Source: Babylonia areolata (taxonomy: Eukaryota > Mollusca > Gastropoda > Neogastropoda > Buccinidae). From it: a stretch of DNA of 64,000 bases. The stretch is from contig NC_134888.1 in assembly GCF_041734735.1 (NCBI RefSeq), forward strand, positions 39,471,330 to 39,535,329, in the 5' to 3' direction. Below, piece after piece: positions 43,901-56,975 of the stretch. The notes below the pieces were generated by a model. It was not told the DNA's origin. It saw only the letters and a list, made by a program, of their open reading frames with translations, and did no database searches. The translations under genes and the position numbers were made by a program. How positions within the stretch are numbered: the first letter of the stretch is position 1; each line of letters opens with the position of its first letter.

Positions 43901-46900
43901 AAGGAAAGTTTACAATACATCAAAGCAGTATCACTGCCAGCAACACACTTCATAGCTGACAGAATGCCATGATGCTGCTCTATCCCCTTGTTACTTCTTC
44001 ATTCAACAGTGGTAACTCCTGCATGCATTCATTTTTCCCAGTGACCTCGTGCTGCTTTTGACACTGTTGTTGATGATGATGATGTTGTTAGTTGTTTTTA
44101 CCCCACAACGAAGAAGACCAAGGTTCAAGAGCAGTGTGTGGTGTTTATTCTTTTAGTATATCTAATTTTAAAAGAAAAAGAAAAATCTTCATGCATATAC
44201 AGAAAGGCTTCAAGCACAAGCAGGTTTACACATCTGATTTTGGGGACAACTTCCATCATGCCGAAAACACAATGCAATGCTAACGATGCAGCTTTCAAAC
44301 TGAAGGCACTTCCATCATGCCGAAAACACAATGCAATGCTAACGATGCAGCTTTCAAACTGAAGGCACTTCCATCATGCCGAAAACACAATGCAATGCTA
44401 ACGATGCAGCTTTCAAACTGAAGGCACTTCCATCATGCCGAAAACACAATGCAATGCTAACGATGCAGCTTTCAAACTGAAGACACTTCCATCATGCCGA
44501 AAACACAATGCAATGCTAACGATGCAGCTTTCAAACTGAAGGCACTTCCATCATGCCGAAAACACAATGCAATGCTAACGATGCAGCTTTCAAACTGAAG
44601 ACACTTCCATCATGCCGAAAACACAATGCAATGCTAACGATGCAGCTTTCAAACTGAAGGCACTTCCATCATGCCGAAAACACAATGCAATGCTAACGAT
44701 GCAGCTTTCAAACTGAAGACACTTCCATCATGCCGAAAACACAATGCAATGCTAACGATGCAGCTTTCAAACTGAAGGCACTTCCATCATGCCGAAAACA
44801 CAATGCAATGCTAACGATGCAGCTTTCAAACTGAAGGCAATCAAACTGGCCATTGGTTTTCGACACTTCTGGGGTTTTTTTTTGGAGGGTGTGTGTGTGT
44901 GAGACATTTGCACTTATATACCACTGTGGCTTATGTGTGAACAGATCCCCCCCACCGCCCCCTTTTTTAAAATTTAATTTAGGGGATGTGACTTATTTAA
45001 TGACGCGCTCACCAGCCTGATTTTTAAGGTACCTTGTCTTAGAAATAACACTTCTTTCACCTTTGTTCAGCAGTGCTTGAAATTAAAATGCAATGTGAAG
45101 ACAGACTGAAGATGCTGTTAGCAATACATTTACTTATCTAATACAGCAGCACATATGAAAATTAACAATTTTTCAGGCATCAGTATACCTACAGCATGGA
45201 TACTAACAAGATTTTGCAAATGCACTATATTTGAAAATAAGCCATCACTCTGCTGACCACTGAACAATCAGGCATCAACAACCAAACACTACACACCCAA
45301 GCTGCACTGAAGATGCTACAATGTAAGAATACCGTTTCCAATCCCACACATTCTCAAGCTCTGTGTTAAAACTCCAAAGCAAACCACCTCTCTACAGGAA
45401 CACAATACTGGCCAGCCCTGCATCCACCGGTCAAAACCCACATTCCACACAGCTGGCTTCCCCCCCAACGGCTATCACGATGCAGGACACACGGGCACAG
45501 GGTCAGTGGAAAGGACACTCACTGCCTAAGAGTTCCGCCTCCATTCGGCCCGGATAGAAGACCAACCCTGGCTTGTTGCCATGCTGCCTGCTCTTTCTGC
45601 CAGCTTCGGGGCTTTGCTGTTTTTCTGCCGTTCCTTGGGGAGTGCAAATTTGCTTTGACACAGTGGTGTTCTGTGAGGCTGTCTCTGATAGCTGATCATG
45701 ACAGGTATTCCCCCAGTCTCCTGGTGGTTGAGTGTTTTTACATGTCATGGTGTCTTGTGACGCTACATCAAGCTGTACTGCGTAATACACATTACCTCTA
45801 TCTCCTTGTGGCGTAACATTTTTCTGTGACATGGTGTCTTGTGACACCACATCCAGCTGTGTTGTGTAAGACACGTTACCTCTATCTCCCAGTGGTGTCA
45901 CATTTTTCTGTGTCATGTTATCTTGTGATGCCACATCTAACTGTAGCATATAAGACACATTACCTCTATCTCCCAGTGGTGTCACATTTTTCTGTGTCAT
46001 GGTGTCTTGTGACGCCACATCCAGCTGTGTTTTGTAATACACATTTCCCTGATCTCCCTGTGGCGTCACACTTTGTTGTGTCATGGTGTCTTGTGACGCT
46101 ACATCAAGCTGCTTTGTGTAATACACATTTCCCTGATCTCCCTGCGGTGTCACATGTTTCTGTGTCATGGTGTCCTGTGATGCAACATCCAGTTGCTTTG
46201 TGTAATACACATTACCTCTATCTCCCTGCGGTGTCACACTTTGTTGTGTCATGGTGTCTTGTGACGCTACATCAAGCTGCTTTGTGTAATACGCATTACC
46301 TCTATCTCCCTGTGGTGTCACATGTTTCTGTGTCATGGTGTCTTGTGACGCTACATCAAGCTGCTTTGTGTAATACGCATTACCTCTATCTCCCTGTGGT
46401 GTCACATGTTTCTGTGTCATGGTGTCTTGTGACGCTACATCAAGCTGTGTTGTGTAATACACATTTCCTGTATCTCCCAGTGGTGTCACATTTTTCTGTG
46501 TCATGTTATCTTGTGATGCCACATCTAACTGTAGCATATAAGACACATTACCTCTATCTCCCTGTGGCGTCACACTTTCTTGTGTCATAGTGTCTTGTGA
46601 CGCCACATCCAGCTGTGTTTTGTAATACACATTTCCCTGATCTCCCTGTGGCGTCACACTTTGTTGTGTCATGGTGTCTTGTGACGCTACATCAAGCTGC
46701 TTTGTGTAATACACGTTACCTCTATCTCCCTGCAGTGTCACACTTTGTTGTGTCATAGTGTCTTGTGACGTCACATCCAGTTGTGTTGTGTAATACACAT
46801 TTCCCTGATCTCCTTGCGGTGTCACATTTTTCTGTGTCATGGTGTCTTGTGACGCCACATCAAGCTGCTTTGTGTAATACACATTTCCCTGATCTCCCTG

Positions 46901-49900
46901 CGGTGTCACATTTTTCTGTGTCATGGTGTCCTGTGACGCCACATCCAGTTGCTTTGTGTAATACACATTTCCTGTATCTCCCTGTGGCGTCACATTTTTC
47001 TGTGTCATGGTGTCTTGTGATGCAACATCAAGCTGTGTTGTGTAATACACATTTCCTGTATCTCCCTGCGGTGTCACACTTTGTTGTGTCATGGTGTCCT
47101 GTGATGCAACATCCAGTTGCTTTGTGTAATACACATTACCTCTATCTCCCTGTGGCGTCACACTTTGTTGTGTCATGGTGTCTTGTGACGCCACATCAAG
47201 CTGTGTTGTGTAATACACATTTCCCTGATCTCCCTGTGGCGTCACACTTTGTTGTGTCATGGTGTCTTGTGACGCCACATCAAGCTGTGTTGTGTAATAC
47301 ACATTTCCCTGATCTCCCTGCGGTGTCACATTTTGTTGTGTCATGGTGTCTTGTGACGCTACATCAAGCTGCTTTGTGTAATACACATTTCCCTGATCTC
47401 CCTGCGGTGTCACATGTTTCTGTGTCATGGTGTCCTGTGATGCAACATCCAGTTGCTTTGTGTAATGCACATTACCTCTATCTCCCTGTGGCGTCACACT
47501 TTCTTGTGTCATAGTGTCTTGTGATGTCACATCCAGTTGTGTTTTGTAATACACATTTCCCTGATCTCCCTGCAGTGTCACATTTTGTTGTGTCATGGTG
47601 TCTTGTGACGCTACATCAAGCTGCTTTGTGTAATACGCATTACCTCTATCTCCCTGTGGCGTCACATGTTTCTGTGTCATGGTGTCTTGTGACGCCACAT
47701 CCAGCTGCTTTGTGTAATACGCATTACCTCTATCTCCCTGTGGCGTCACATGTTTCTGTGTCATGGTGTCTTGTGACGCCACATCCAGCTGCTTTGTGTA
47801 ATACGCATTACCTCTATCTCCCTGTGGCGTCACATGTTTCTGTGTCATGGTGTCTTGTGACGCCACATCCAGCTGCTTTGTGTAATACGCATTCCCCTTG
47901 TCCCCCACAGATACAGCATCATGTTTTGTCATGGTGTCTTGTAACCCAGTGACGTCTAGTTGCAGAGTGTGGCGTGTGTTGCCAGAGTCCACTGGAGGTT
48001 TTTCACCCTGCTGTGTCAGTATGCCCTGATGGGCCTGGCACCTGTCACCTGGCTGTGTTGATGTCACCTGCCATGTGCAGCCTACCTGGTGTGAGCTAAA
48101 AGTGTTATCTTTGTTTGTGGCATGAACCTGACCGATAGTGGGCGCGATTATCTGAGATTCCTCTGCCCCCTCTTGGCCTGTATCAATGAATACACATTTG
48201 TGTCAAAAAAAGAAGAAAAAAAAAAAGAAAAAAAGAAGAAGAAAAAACAAGGGTACATCATACTACCAGCATCTTTTTTTTTTTCCCTTTCCTTTTTTTT
48301 TTTTTTAAGCACCATTGGTCTGCTGCAGAAATCTACATACAACGAACCAGCTTTTGTCTTCAAATGTGCAAGACATGATTTCTTTCTATCTGGTATGAAG
48401 CAACTCTATTGAAATGTGCAGCACACAGTTTAAAAGTTAAACAGTTATTGTTATGAAAAACTTGTAACCAAATGTGCAGCCGACAATTTTTTTTTTAATT
48501 TTAATTTAAATATCTGTTATGAACAACTTTTAGTGTAGCATGTGATTTCTTTTTTAGATGGTATGAGCAACATTTAATGAAATTTGCAGCACACAATTTC
48601 TTCTTTTCTTTTTTTGTTGTCTTTTATTTACAACTGTTAAACAAATGTGCATCAAATTAATTTTTTTAAATATTTTCATTGGTTTTTCTTAAAGCCTGGA
48701 ATGAATATATTTCTTTACCTGTTACAAACAACTTTTAACAAATCGTGCAGTATATATCTTTTTTAATTATCTGGTATTAACATCTTTAACGATACATGCA
48801 ACACCATGGTTTCTTATTGATCTGTTATTGTCAACTTTTCACCAAATGTGCAGCAAATCATTTCTTATTGATCTGTTATTGTCAACTTTTCACCAAATGT
48901 GCAGCAAATCATTTCTTATTGATTTGTTATTATCAACTTTTCACCAAATGTGCAGCAAATCATTTCTTATTGATCTGGTATTATCAATTTTTCACCAAAT
49001 GTGCAGCAAATCATTTCTTATTGATTTGTTATTATCAACTTTTCACCAAATGTGCAGCAAATCATTTCTTATTGATTTGTTATTATCAACTTTTCACCAA
49101 ATGTGCAGCAAATCATTTCTTATTGATTTGTTATTATCAACTTTTCACCAAATGTGCAGCAAATCATTTCTTATTGATCTGGTATTATCAACTTTTCACC
49201 AATGTGCAGCAAATCATTTCTTATTGATCTGGTATCAACAACTTCCTATAGAGAGAGCATAGCAAACACTGTGGTGAGATTTATCTCACTGACGAAACCT
49301 GGATTTTTTTTTTTTTAACAGACACCCCCCCCCCAAATGTCAGATTGTTCAGAGCACAGAATTCAATACCTTGCTTTTTCTCTCACTGAGGTAAACTCAG
49401 GCACTGAAGCATATGCTTCTGAACTACACCAAAACAAAAAAAAAACAACCCAACTTTTACTTCCAGGCAAGATTCAAAACGACACCACTTTTTGTAAATC
49501 TAAAACATAATCCACATAAAAAAAAAAACTGAATAAAAAAGAAAACTAACCTGATTCAGAGGGGAGAAAAGATTAAAAAAACAACAACAAAAAACAACAA
49601 ACAAAACACACACACACAAAAAAAGAAGAAGAAAAAACACAACCAACAAGAACCCCAAAACACACGCAAAAACTAACACAAACACGCACAACAAAAACCA
49701 AGATGGTGCCAAAACACAAAGAAAGGAAAAAAAACGAAGAAGACATCATCAGCTCACCCTCTTCAGGACTCAGCAGCTGTGAAAACAAAGGGTTTCCTCC
49801 CCCTGCCGAAGCCTGGAAGGTGGTGGTGGTGGTGGAGGAGATCTGAGCATCCTGACTAGCTACATCCCGAGCCTGGGAGAAAGACGAGTTGTTGCCCTTG

Positions 49901-52900
49901 TTGCCCTGGGAAGTGGACACCCCGCTGTCCTGCTCTGACGCATCCAGCTGCTGGGAATAATAAGGGTTGCCCTTGTCGCCCATCACGGGCTGGGCCGACG
50001 ACACCACCGTGTCCTGAACGGCAACGTCAATGGCCTGCGTGTGACGCACGTTGCCACGGTCACCCGTCGGCTGCACCGAGGAAGACACCATGGTTTCCTG
50101 GACTGGTTCGTTCTGCTCACCTAGATGGGGGGAAGCAGGGGGGAAAAATATTGCAAGTGATTTAAAAGATATAATAATAAAAAAGTGGAAAAAAACAGCA
50201 ACATAAAACCCCATAGTCTTAATAATCAGATAGACAAAAAAAGCTGGGAAACATTTTGAAAAAAAAAAGTGATTAAGAAAAGAGTATTTAATTGTATCTT
50301 TCTTTGTGTAGATCTTGTCAGCCTAAATGAGAAAGGTAATGTTGCCTCAAAGTTTTCACCCGTCCTTGCTTTCATGATTACATTATCAAAGATTCTTCCT
50401 GGTTTCCAGAGGTTTTTTCCAGAAATATCAATGCCACTTTGAGATTTGATCCACCTCTACAAAAAGTATTTTCTTCCGGTATGTATTTCTATGCAGCCAA
50501 CTGAAAATATGTGCAGGCAGCATTAGGCAGGTGCTTGTGGAGTTGACATGCATGCAATAGGCCACAGATAATGAGATATCTTTTTATTGTTTGCCCCTCT
50601 AGCCCATCACATATGTTACTGGAAACAGTTATCACACTTGATCATCACTGTCTTCAACAACAGACAAGCCTTGTTATGCCTTCTCTTTTTCTTAGATAAA
50701 TGATACATTCAACACAATAAAATGTGCAATAAAATGCTGAATGTTTCACAAATACATTTCTGCATGTTATTCAGGAAGTTCAAACAAGGCAGACCCACGA
50801 GACATGTCTTTCTACCACTATCACCACGCAAAATCAGCGAGCACATTGCAAACAGACAGCAGGCGGCCTGCTGTTGAACAACACGATGCAGTATACAACG
50901 CAAAATAACAACATACATAAACCTCAACTTACCCTGTCGGAGTTTTTCTTGGCAGTCCTCAAAGATGGCCTTGAATTCCTTGGCCACTTCCATTTTCTAA
51001 ACAGAAAACACGACAACCATACATTCCCCTTTAGTCCACAAGAATGGATACTTTACTGTTTTCCCAAGGTAGAATGGATACTTTACGGTTTACCCAAGGT
51101 AGAATGGATACTTTACGGTTTTCCCAAGGTAGAATGGATACTTTACGGTTTACCCAAGGTAGAATGGATACTTTACGGTTTACCCAAGGCAGTACTCAAA
51201 GAATGGATACTTTACAGTTTTCCCAAGGTAGTACTCAAAGAATAACACCGCTGGAAAGCACAGAATGGAAAGGGGGCAGAGATGAAAAGAGATTATTCGT
51301 GATTTCAAAACAGAAAAAGGCTTGAATTCATTATCTGTTTCACAGTAAAAGATCAATGATTAATCACACATGCTTTTTTTTTCTTTTTAAAAAAAAACAA
51401 ACTTTTGATTTCTGTTTTCTCTGTTGGATGCTACTGTTCATTTATACTGTTTGTTCATACTGTTCTCTGTATATTGTATACATGTCTTAGCAAAATGTTT
51501 TAAAAAGTTAAAAAAAGAAAAAAAAAGATTAATCACGCATAACTGATTCAAATAAAATTTTGATCACAGAAAGTCCAAAACCATAACACAGTCAATTCAA
51601 ACTTTGATTCACAATTCATAAAGGTATCAATATTTGCATTCTATCAATGTACTCATTTTTTTTTTTATTAATCTGTAGTTAGTTTCATCATTTTGACTAT
51701 TCAATTTTACGTTGATTTTTTAATATATATATTTTTTTTTACTCTACTCTTCAATATGATAAGTATCAGAGACTGAGGGAGAGAGGGAAAAGGCGAGAGA
51801 ATGAGAGACAGAGAGGGACACAAGAGACAGAGAGACAAAGATTAAGAGAGCTAAGACATACGGAGATACAGAGAGACAAAGAAAAGAAAACAAAGACAAA
51901 GAAAAATAAAGAAGAGACGTAAAGAAAGAAAGAAAACGGACATCCATACAGATACACAGAAGCATGTTGCTGCTATGTGTTTCACATGTGATATATATAT
52001 ATCAACATTGCAGAATGGACATGTATATCAACACTGCAGAATGGACATGTCTATCAACACTGCAGAATGGGCATGTCTATCAACAACACTGCAGAATGGA
52101 CATGTCTATCAACACTGCAGAATGGGCATGTCTATCAACAACACTGCAGAATGGGTATGTCTATCAACACTGCAGAATGGGCATGTCTATCAACACTGCA
52201 GAATGGACATGTCTAACAACACTGCAGAATGGACAGGAAGACCGTCTGCAGAAACCCAGGCTTTAGCACACAACCAGTCATGAGCCGTGCCCACCCAACA
52301 CTAACTCTTCACACACAACCAGTCATGAACCGTGCCCAACCAACACTAACTCTTCACACACAACCAGTCATGAGCCGTACCCACCCAACACTAACTCTTC
52401 ACACACAACCAGTCATGAACCGTGCCCAACCAACACTAACTCTTCACACACAACCAGTCATGAGCCGTACCCACCCAACACTAACTCTTAACACACAACC
52501 AGTCGTGTGCCGTGCCCACCCAACACTAACTCTTCACACACAACCAGTCGTGTGCCGTGCCCACCCAACACTAACTCTTCACACACACCCAGTCGTGTGC
52601 CGTGCCCACCCAACACTAACTCTTCACACACACCCAGTCGTGTGCCGTGCCCAACCAACACTAACTCTTCACACACACCCAGTCGTGTGCCGTGCCCACC
52701 CAACACTAACTCTTCACACACAACCAGTCGTGTGCCGTGCCCACCCAACACTAACTCTTCACACACAACCAGTTGTGTGCCGTGCCCACCCAACACTAAC
52801 TCTTCACACACAACCAGTCATGAACCATGCCCAACCAACACTAACTCTTCACACACAGCCAGTCATGAGCCGTACCCAACCAACACTAACTCTTCACACA

Positions 52901-55900
52901 CACCCAGTCGTGTGCCGTGCCCACCCAACACTAACTCTTCACACACACCAAGTCGTGTGCCGTGCCCACCCAACACTAACTCTTCACACACAACCAGTCG
53001 TGTGCCGTGCCCACCCAACACTAACTCTTCACACACAACCAGTCGTGTGCCGTGCCCACCCAACACTAACTCTTCACACACACCCAGTCGTGTGCCGTAC
53101 CCACCCAACACTAACTCTTCACACACACCCTGTCGTGTGCCGTGCCCAACCAACAGTAACTCTTCACACACACCCAGTCGTGTGCCGTGCCCAACCAACA
53201 CTAACTCTTCACACACACCCAGTCGTGTGCCGTGCCCACCCAACACTAACTCTTCACACACACCCAGTCGTGTGCCGTGCCCACCCAACACTAACTCTTC
53301 ACACACAACCAGTCGTGTGCCGTGCCCACCCAACACTAACTCTTCACACACAACCAGTCGTGTGCCGTGCCCACCCAACACTAACTCTTCACACACACCC
53401 AGTCGTGTGCCGTGCCCAACCAACAGTAACTCTTCACACACACCCAGTCGTGTGTCGTGCCCAACCAACAGTAACTTCACACACACCCAGTCGTGTGCCG
53501 TGCCCAACCAACAGTAACTTCACACACACCCAGTCGTGTGCCGTGCCCAACCAACAGTAACTCTTCACACACACCCAGTCGTGTGCCGTGCCCAACCAAC
53601 AGTAACTCTTCACACACACCCAGTCATGTGCCGTGCCCAACCAACAGGAACTCTTCACACAGTTAAGTGAGAAAAAGAAAAAGCAAAGAGAATTTATTTG
53701 TACTTGAACAAAAAAAACAACAACAACAAAAGTAGAAGGAAAAGAAAAGAAGAAACATGCATTTTGTACTTTATGAGAACCGATGAAAGATTTTTTGTTT
53801 AAACCCGACACACAAGCCATCTATTCAGCTCCCTCTCCCATGCCCAGTGACCTTGAACTTGACGGCAAACTGCTCCATCTTGGACTCATCCTCGGAGAAG
53901 TCACTGGCCACCCAGCACCAGGCCGTCTCCGAGGTGCTCATGGGCCGCAACTCCATGCTGGCGGAGATCAGGTGGTTACACGCCACCTTCAGCACCTGCT
54001 CACGACGCAGCAGCACGCGGAACAACACTGCACACACACACACACACACACGCGTGTCCATCACCACGGTTAACCCACAATGATGAATTTGTTGTCAGTC
54101 CCCTAATATAAATCCCAATATGATGTGTGTTTATTCTTTCCCTTTTTTGGTGTCTGTTTTGCAGCAGAAATTTTGACATATTACTTTCTATATTTCAATG
54201 CCAAAATATAATAAAGGAATGAAGAAGTTGCTATCGGAACCATATAAGCTTAGGAGTACTTGACAATGCTGTACTCTCATAATAAATCTTCTTCTTCTAC
54301 TTCGTTCATGGGCTGCAACTCCCATGTTCCATCGTATGTACACAAGTGGGCTTTCATGTGTATGACCATTTTTACCCCGCCATGTATGCAGCCATACTCC
54401 AGTTTTCGGGGGTGTGCATACTGGGACATTCTTGTTTACATACCCCGCCAGACACCGACATGGATAATAGGATCTTTAACGAGCGTATTTGATCTTCTGC
54501 TTGTGTGTAACACAAAGGGGGTTCAGGCACAAGCAGGTCTGCACACATACTGACCTGGGAGATTGGTAAAATCTCCATCCTTTACCCACCAGGCGCCATT
54601 ACCGAGATTTGAACCCGGGACCCTCAGACTGAAAATCCAACGCTTTAACCACTCGGCTGTTGCACCCGTCATAATATAATTATTAAGACAGAAATAGACA
54701 CCAGCTGTGTTGATAAAGAAACAGAAATAGACACCAGCTGTGTTGATAAAGAAATGTGGACACTTCCAAAGACACATCCGTGAGGTGGATGATCTGAATG
54801 TGAAGTCCCATCTGTGCCCAGAGCACACTCAACTTGGAGTGGGAGGTGGCCATGGGCAAAACAGCCCCACATCTGATGGGGCTTGAACCCACAGCCTCCC
54901 TGTGGTCATCCATGGTGCTAACCACTTCACCACAATGCAACCTATACTGACAAATTAAGGTATCAAATTTCTTCAACGACAAACTGAGGTATAAAGTATC
55001 AATAGGAAAGAAATCAACTTACACTGAGATGTATGTTTCATGATTTTCATCTCTCCTATGCCCCTCTCTTTCCACTGTGAGCTGTCGAAGCGATACACTT
55101 TGGCCCGCTGTGCAAACAGCACAGTCCAGTCTTCTTCACCTGAAATCATGAAAAAGACATGTTCACTGGAAACATCTATGCAAACACGGGAAAATAACAA
55201 AAAGAGAAAAAGAGAGAAAAAAAAAAAATCACTTAAAAGAAATAATTCAGAAAAAGATTTTATTTCTCTGGTGCAATGCAATATGTGAAGCCTATTGTAC
55301 ATATCCAAATTAATGATCAACAGGCTGAATTTGGCACATAAGACATTGAGAAACAAGTGCACAACAAATAGTGTTTTCTTTTTTCTCTCTTCTCTCGTTT
55401 TTAAACATCACATGGAAAGTTGCATGCTTTTTAAAAACTGCACATTAGTGAAACTGAACTGGCAAACTGGAAAACAATATCATTTCCCTTATGTGGTTGT
55501 GATAATTAAAAAAGGATATCTGAAAAACATATTTCCTGAGCATCCAGATACACCTGCACCCGTGTAAACACACATCAGACAAACACAGAAACAAAACTCC
55601 AAACAGTAACAAACTAATCACCAACAACAAACAGGTTTTCATCAAGCACTTCTGAACACATGAAGGCTGACAACGCAGCTGTGCAAGGTCTCCTTTGGTG
55701 TGTGGCCCCCGGCAACATGACACCATAAATCAATTCCCTGTGAAATGCCAGGTCTGACACTGCCGGCTGTAGCTGTGTATGGGAAACTTGAGCAGTGTGG
55801 GACTTATGCTACAGAGATGGTGTAGATGATGGGGCAGAAAAAGTAAAAATGAAAATAAAATAAAACAAAATAACACCTGTTGTTCTTCCTTTGTGACACA

Positions 55901-56935
55901 CACACACACAGGTGAACACCTGCCCCCTCCAGACCCACTCACCTGTCCTGGTCTCCACCAGCTCTGGCAGAGGTATCACCGGTTCAAAGTGGATGTCCTC
56001 ACTGGGGGCCACCTCTCCTTCCACCTCTTCTGCCCCTCCCCCTCCTCCAGCCCCAAACAACCTCTGGCCAGCTCCCGCCCAGTGGAATGGCTTGGATGGA
56101 TCTGACAACACACCGCACAGAAACATCACTTTGTGGAAGACCTATTGCTATGCTGTGGGGACAATGAGGAAAGGGTAAGTTTCCATCAGAGGAATCTTCA
56201 GTGACTGCGTAAAATGGCCCAAAAATTCAGTCTCTGTTTTACCAGCTGCAGAGTTATCCTGACAAGACAAATAAATGGTGTGTACAAAGCCAGCCGACCA
56301 CAGTGTTACTTTAGGGCTGTCCATGGTTTTTTGTTGTGTGTTGTTTTTACACACGTTAGTGTACTGCTAAACCTATACCCCTCAAATATTACTTCCCCTA
56401 CAGTAGAACAGACATGTTATAAACACTATCACGACTGTATATATATATATATACACACACACACACAAACACACATACATATATATACACACACACACAC
56501 ATATATATCCTGACTTTACCATATACACATACACACACACACACACACACATTTATATATATTAACTTCTCTGCAGTACGTCTACAGGTTGAGCAAAGCC
56601 AAACTTTTGAAACACGACTGAAAATCAAATTCCTGTATTCATTCAGTACTGGGCACAGACCCTAGCAGCAACAAGTCACCAGCAAGGACTGTCGATTCCT
56701 GCTGCGACTTACCCTTGGACCCAAAGCCCGGCGTCTCCCCACTGGTGGCAGCCAGAGCCGAGAAAGACATCCCACCGCTTTTTCCAAACAGCATTCCCTC
56801 CGAGGCTGAAACAAGTGTTTCATGGACCTTGAGCCAAAAAAAAATAAACATCAAAAAAGAAAGAGAATGAACAGCTCCCAATTCCGCAATACAGTATATG
56901 CAATGCATCATAATGACTTTAGAAAAGTCAAATAA

Positions 56936-56975
<40 letters not shown>

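Noticed and set aside
45826-47952. Plus-strand open frames opposite the RANBP2 repeat exon
   Set aside because: They are shadows of the 84-bp repeat. The minus frame is uninterrupted, spliced and homologous to the neighbouring exon, while the plus frames are broken and show no homology.
52229-53560. Long plus- and minus-strand frames (over 300 codons) across the 45-bp array
   Set aside because: The unit is a multiple of three, so several frames are open by chance. The array sits inside a RANBP2 intron with good borders.
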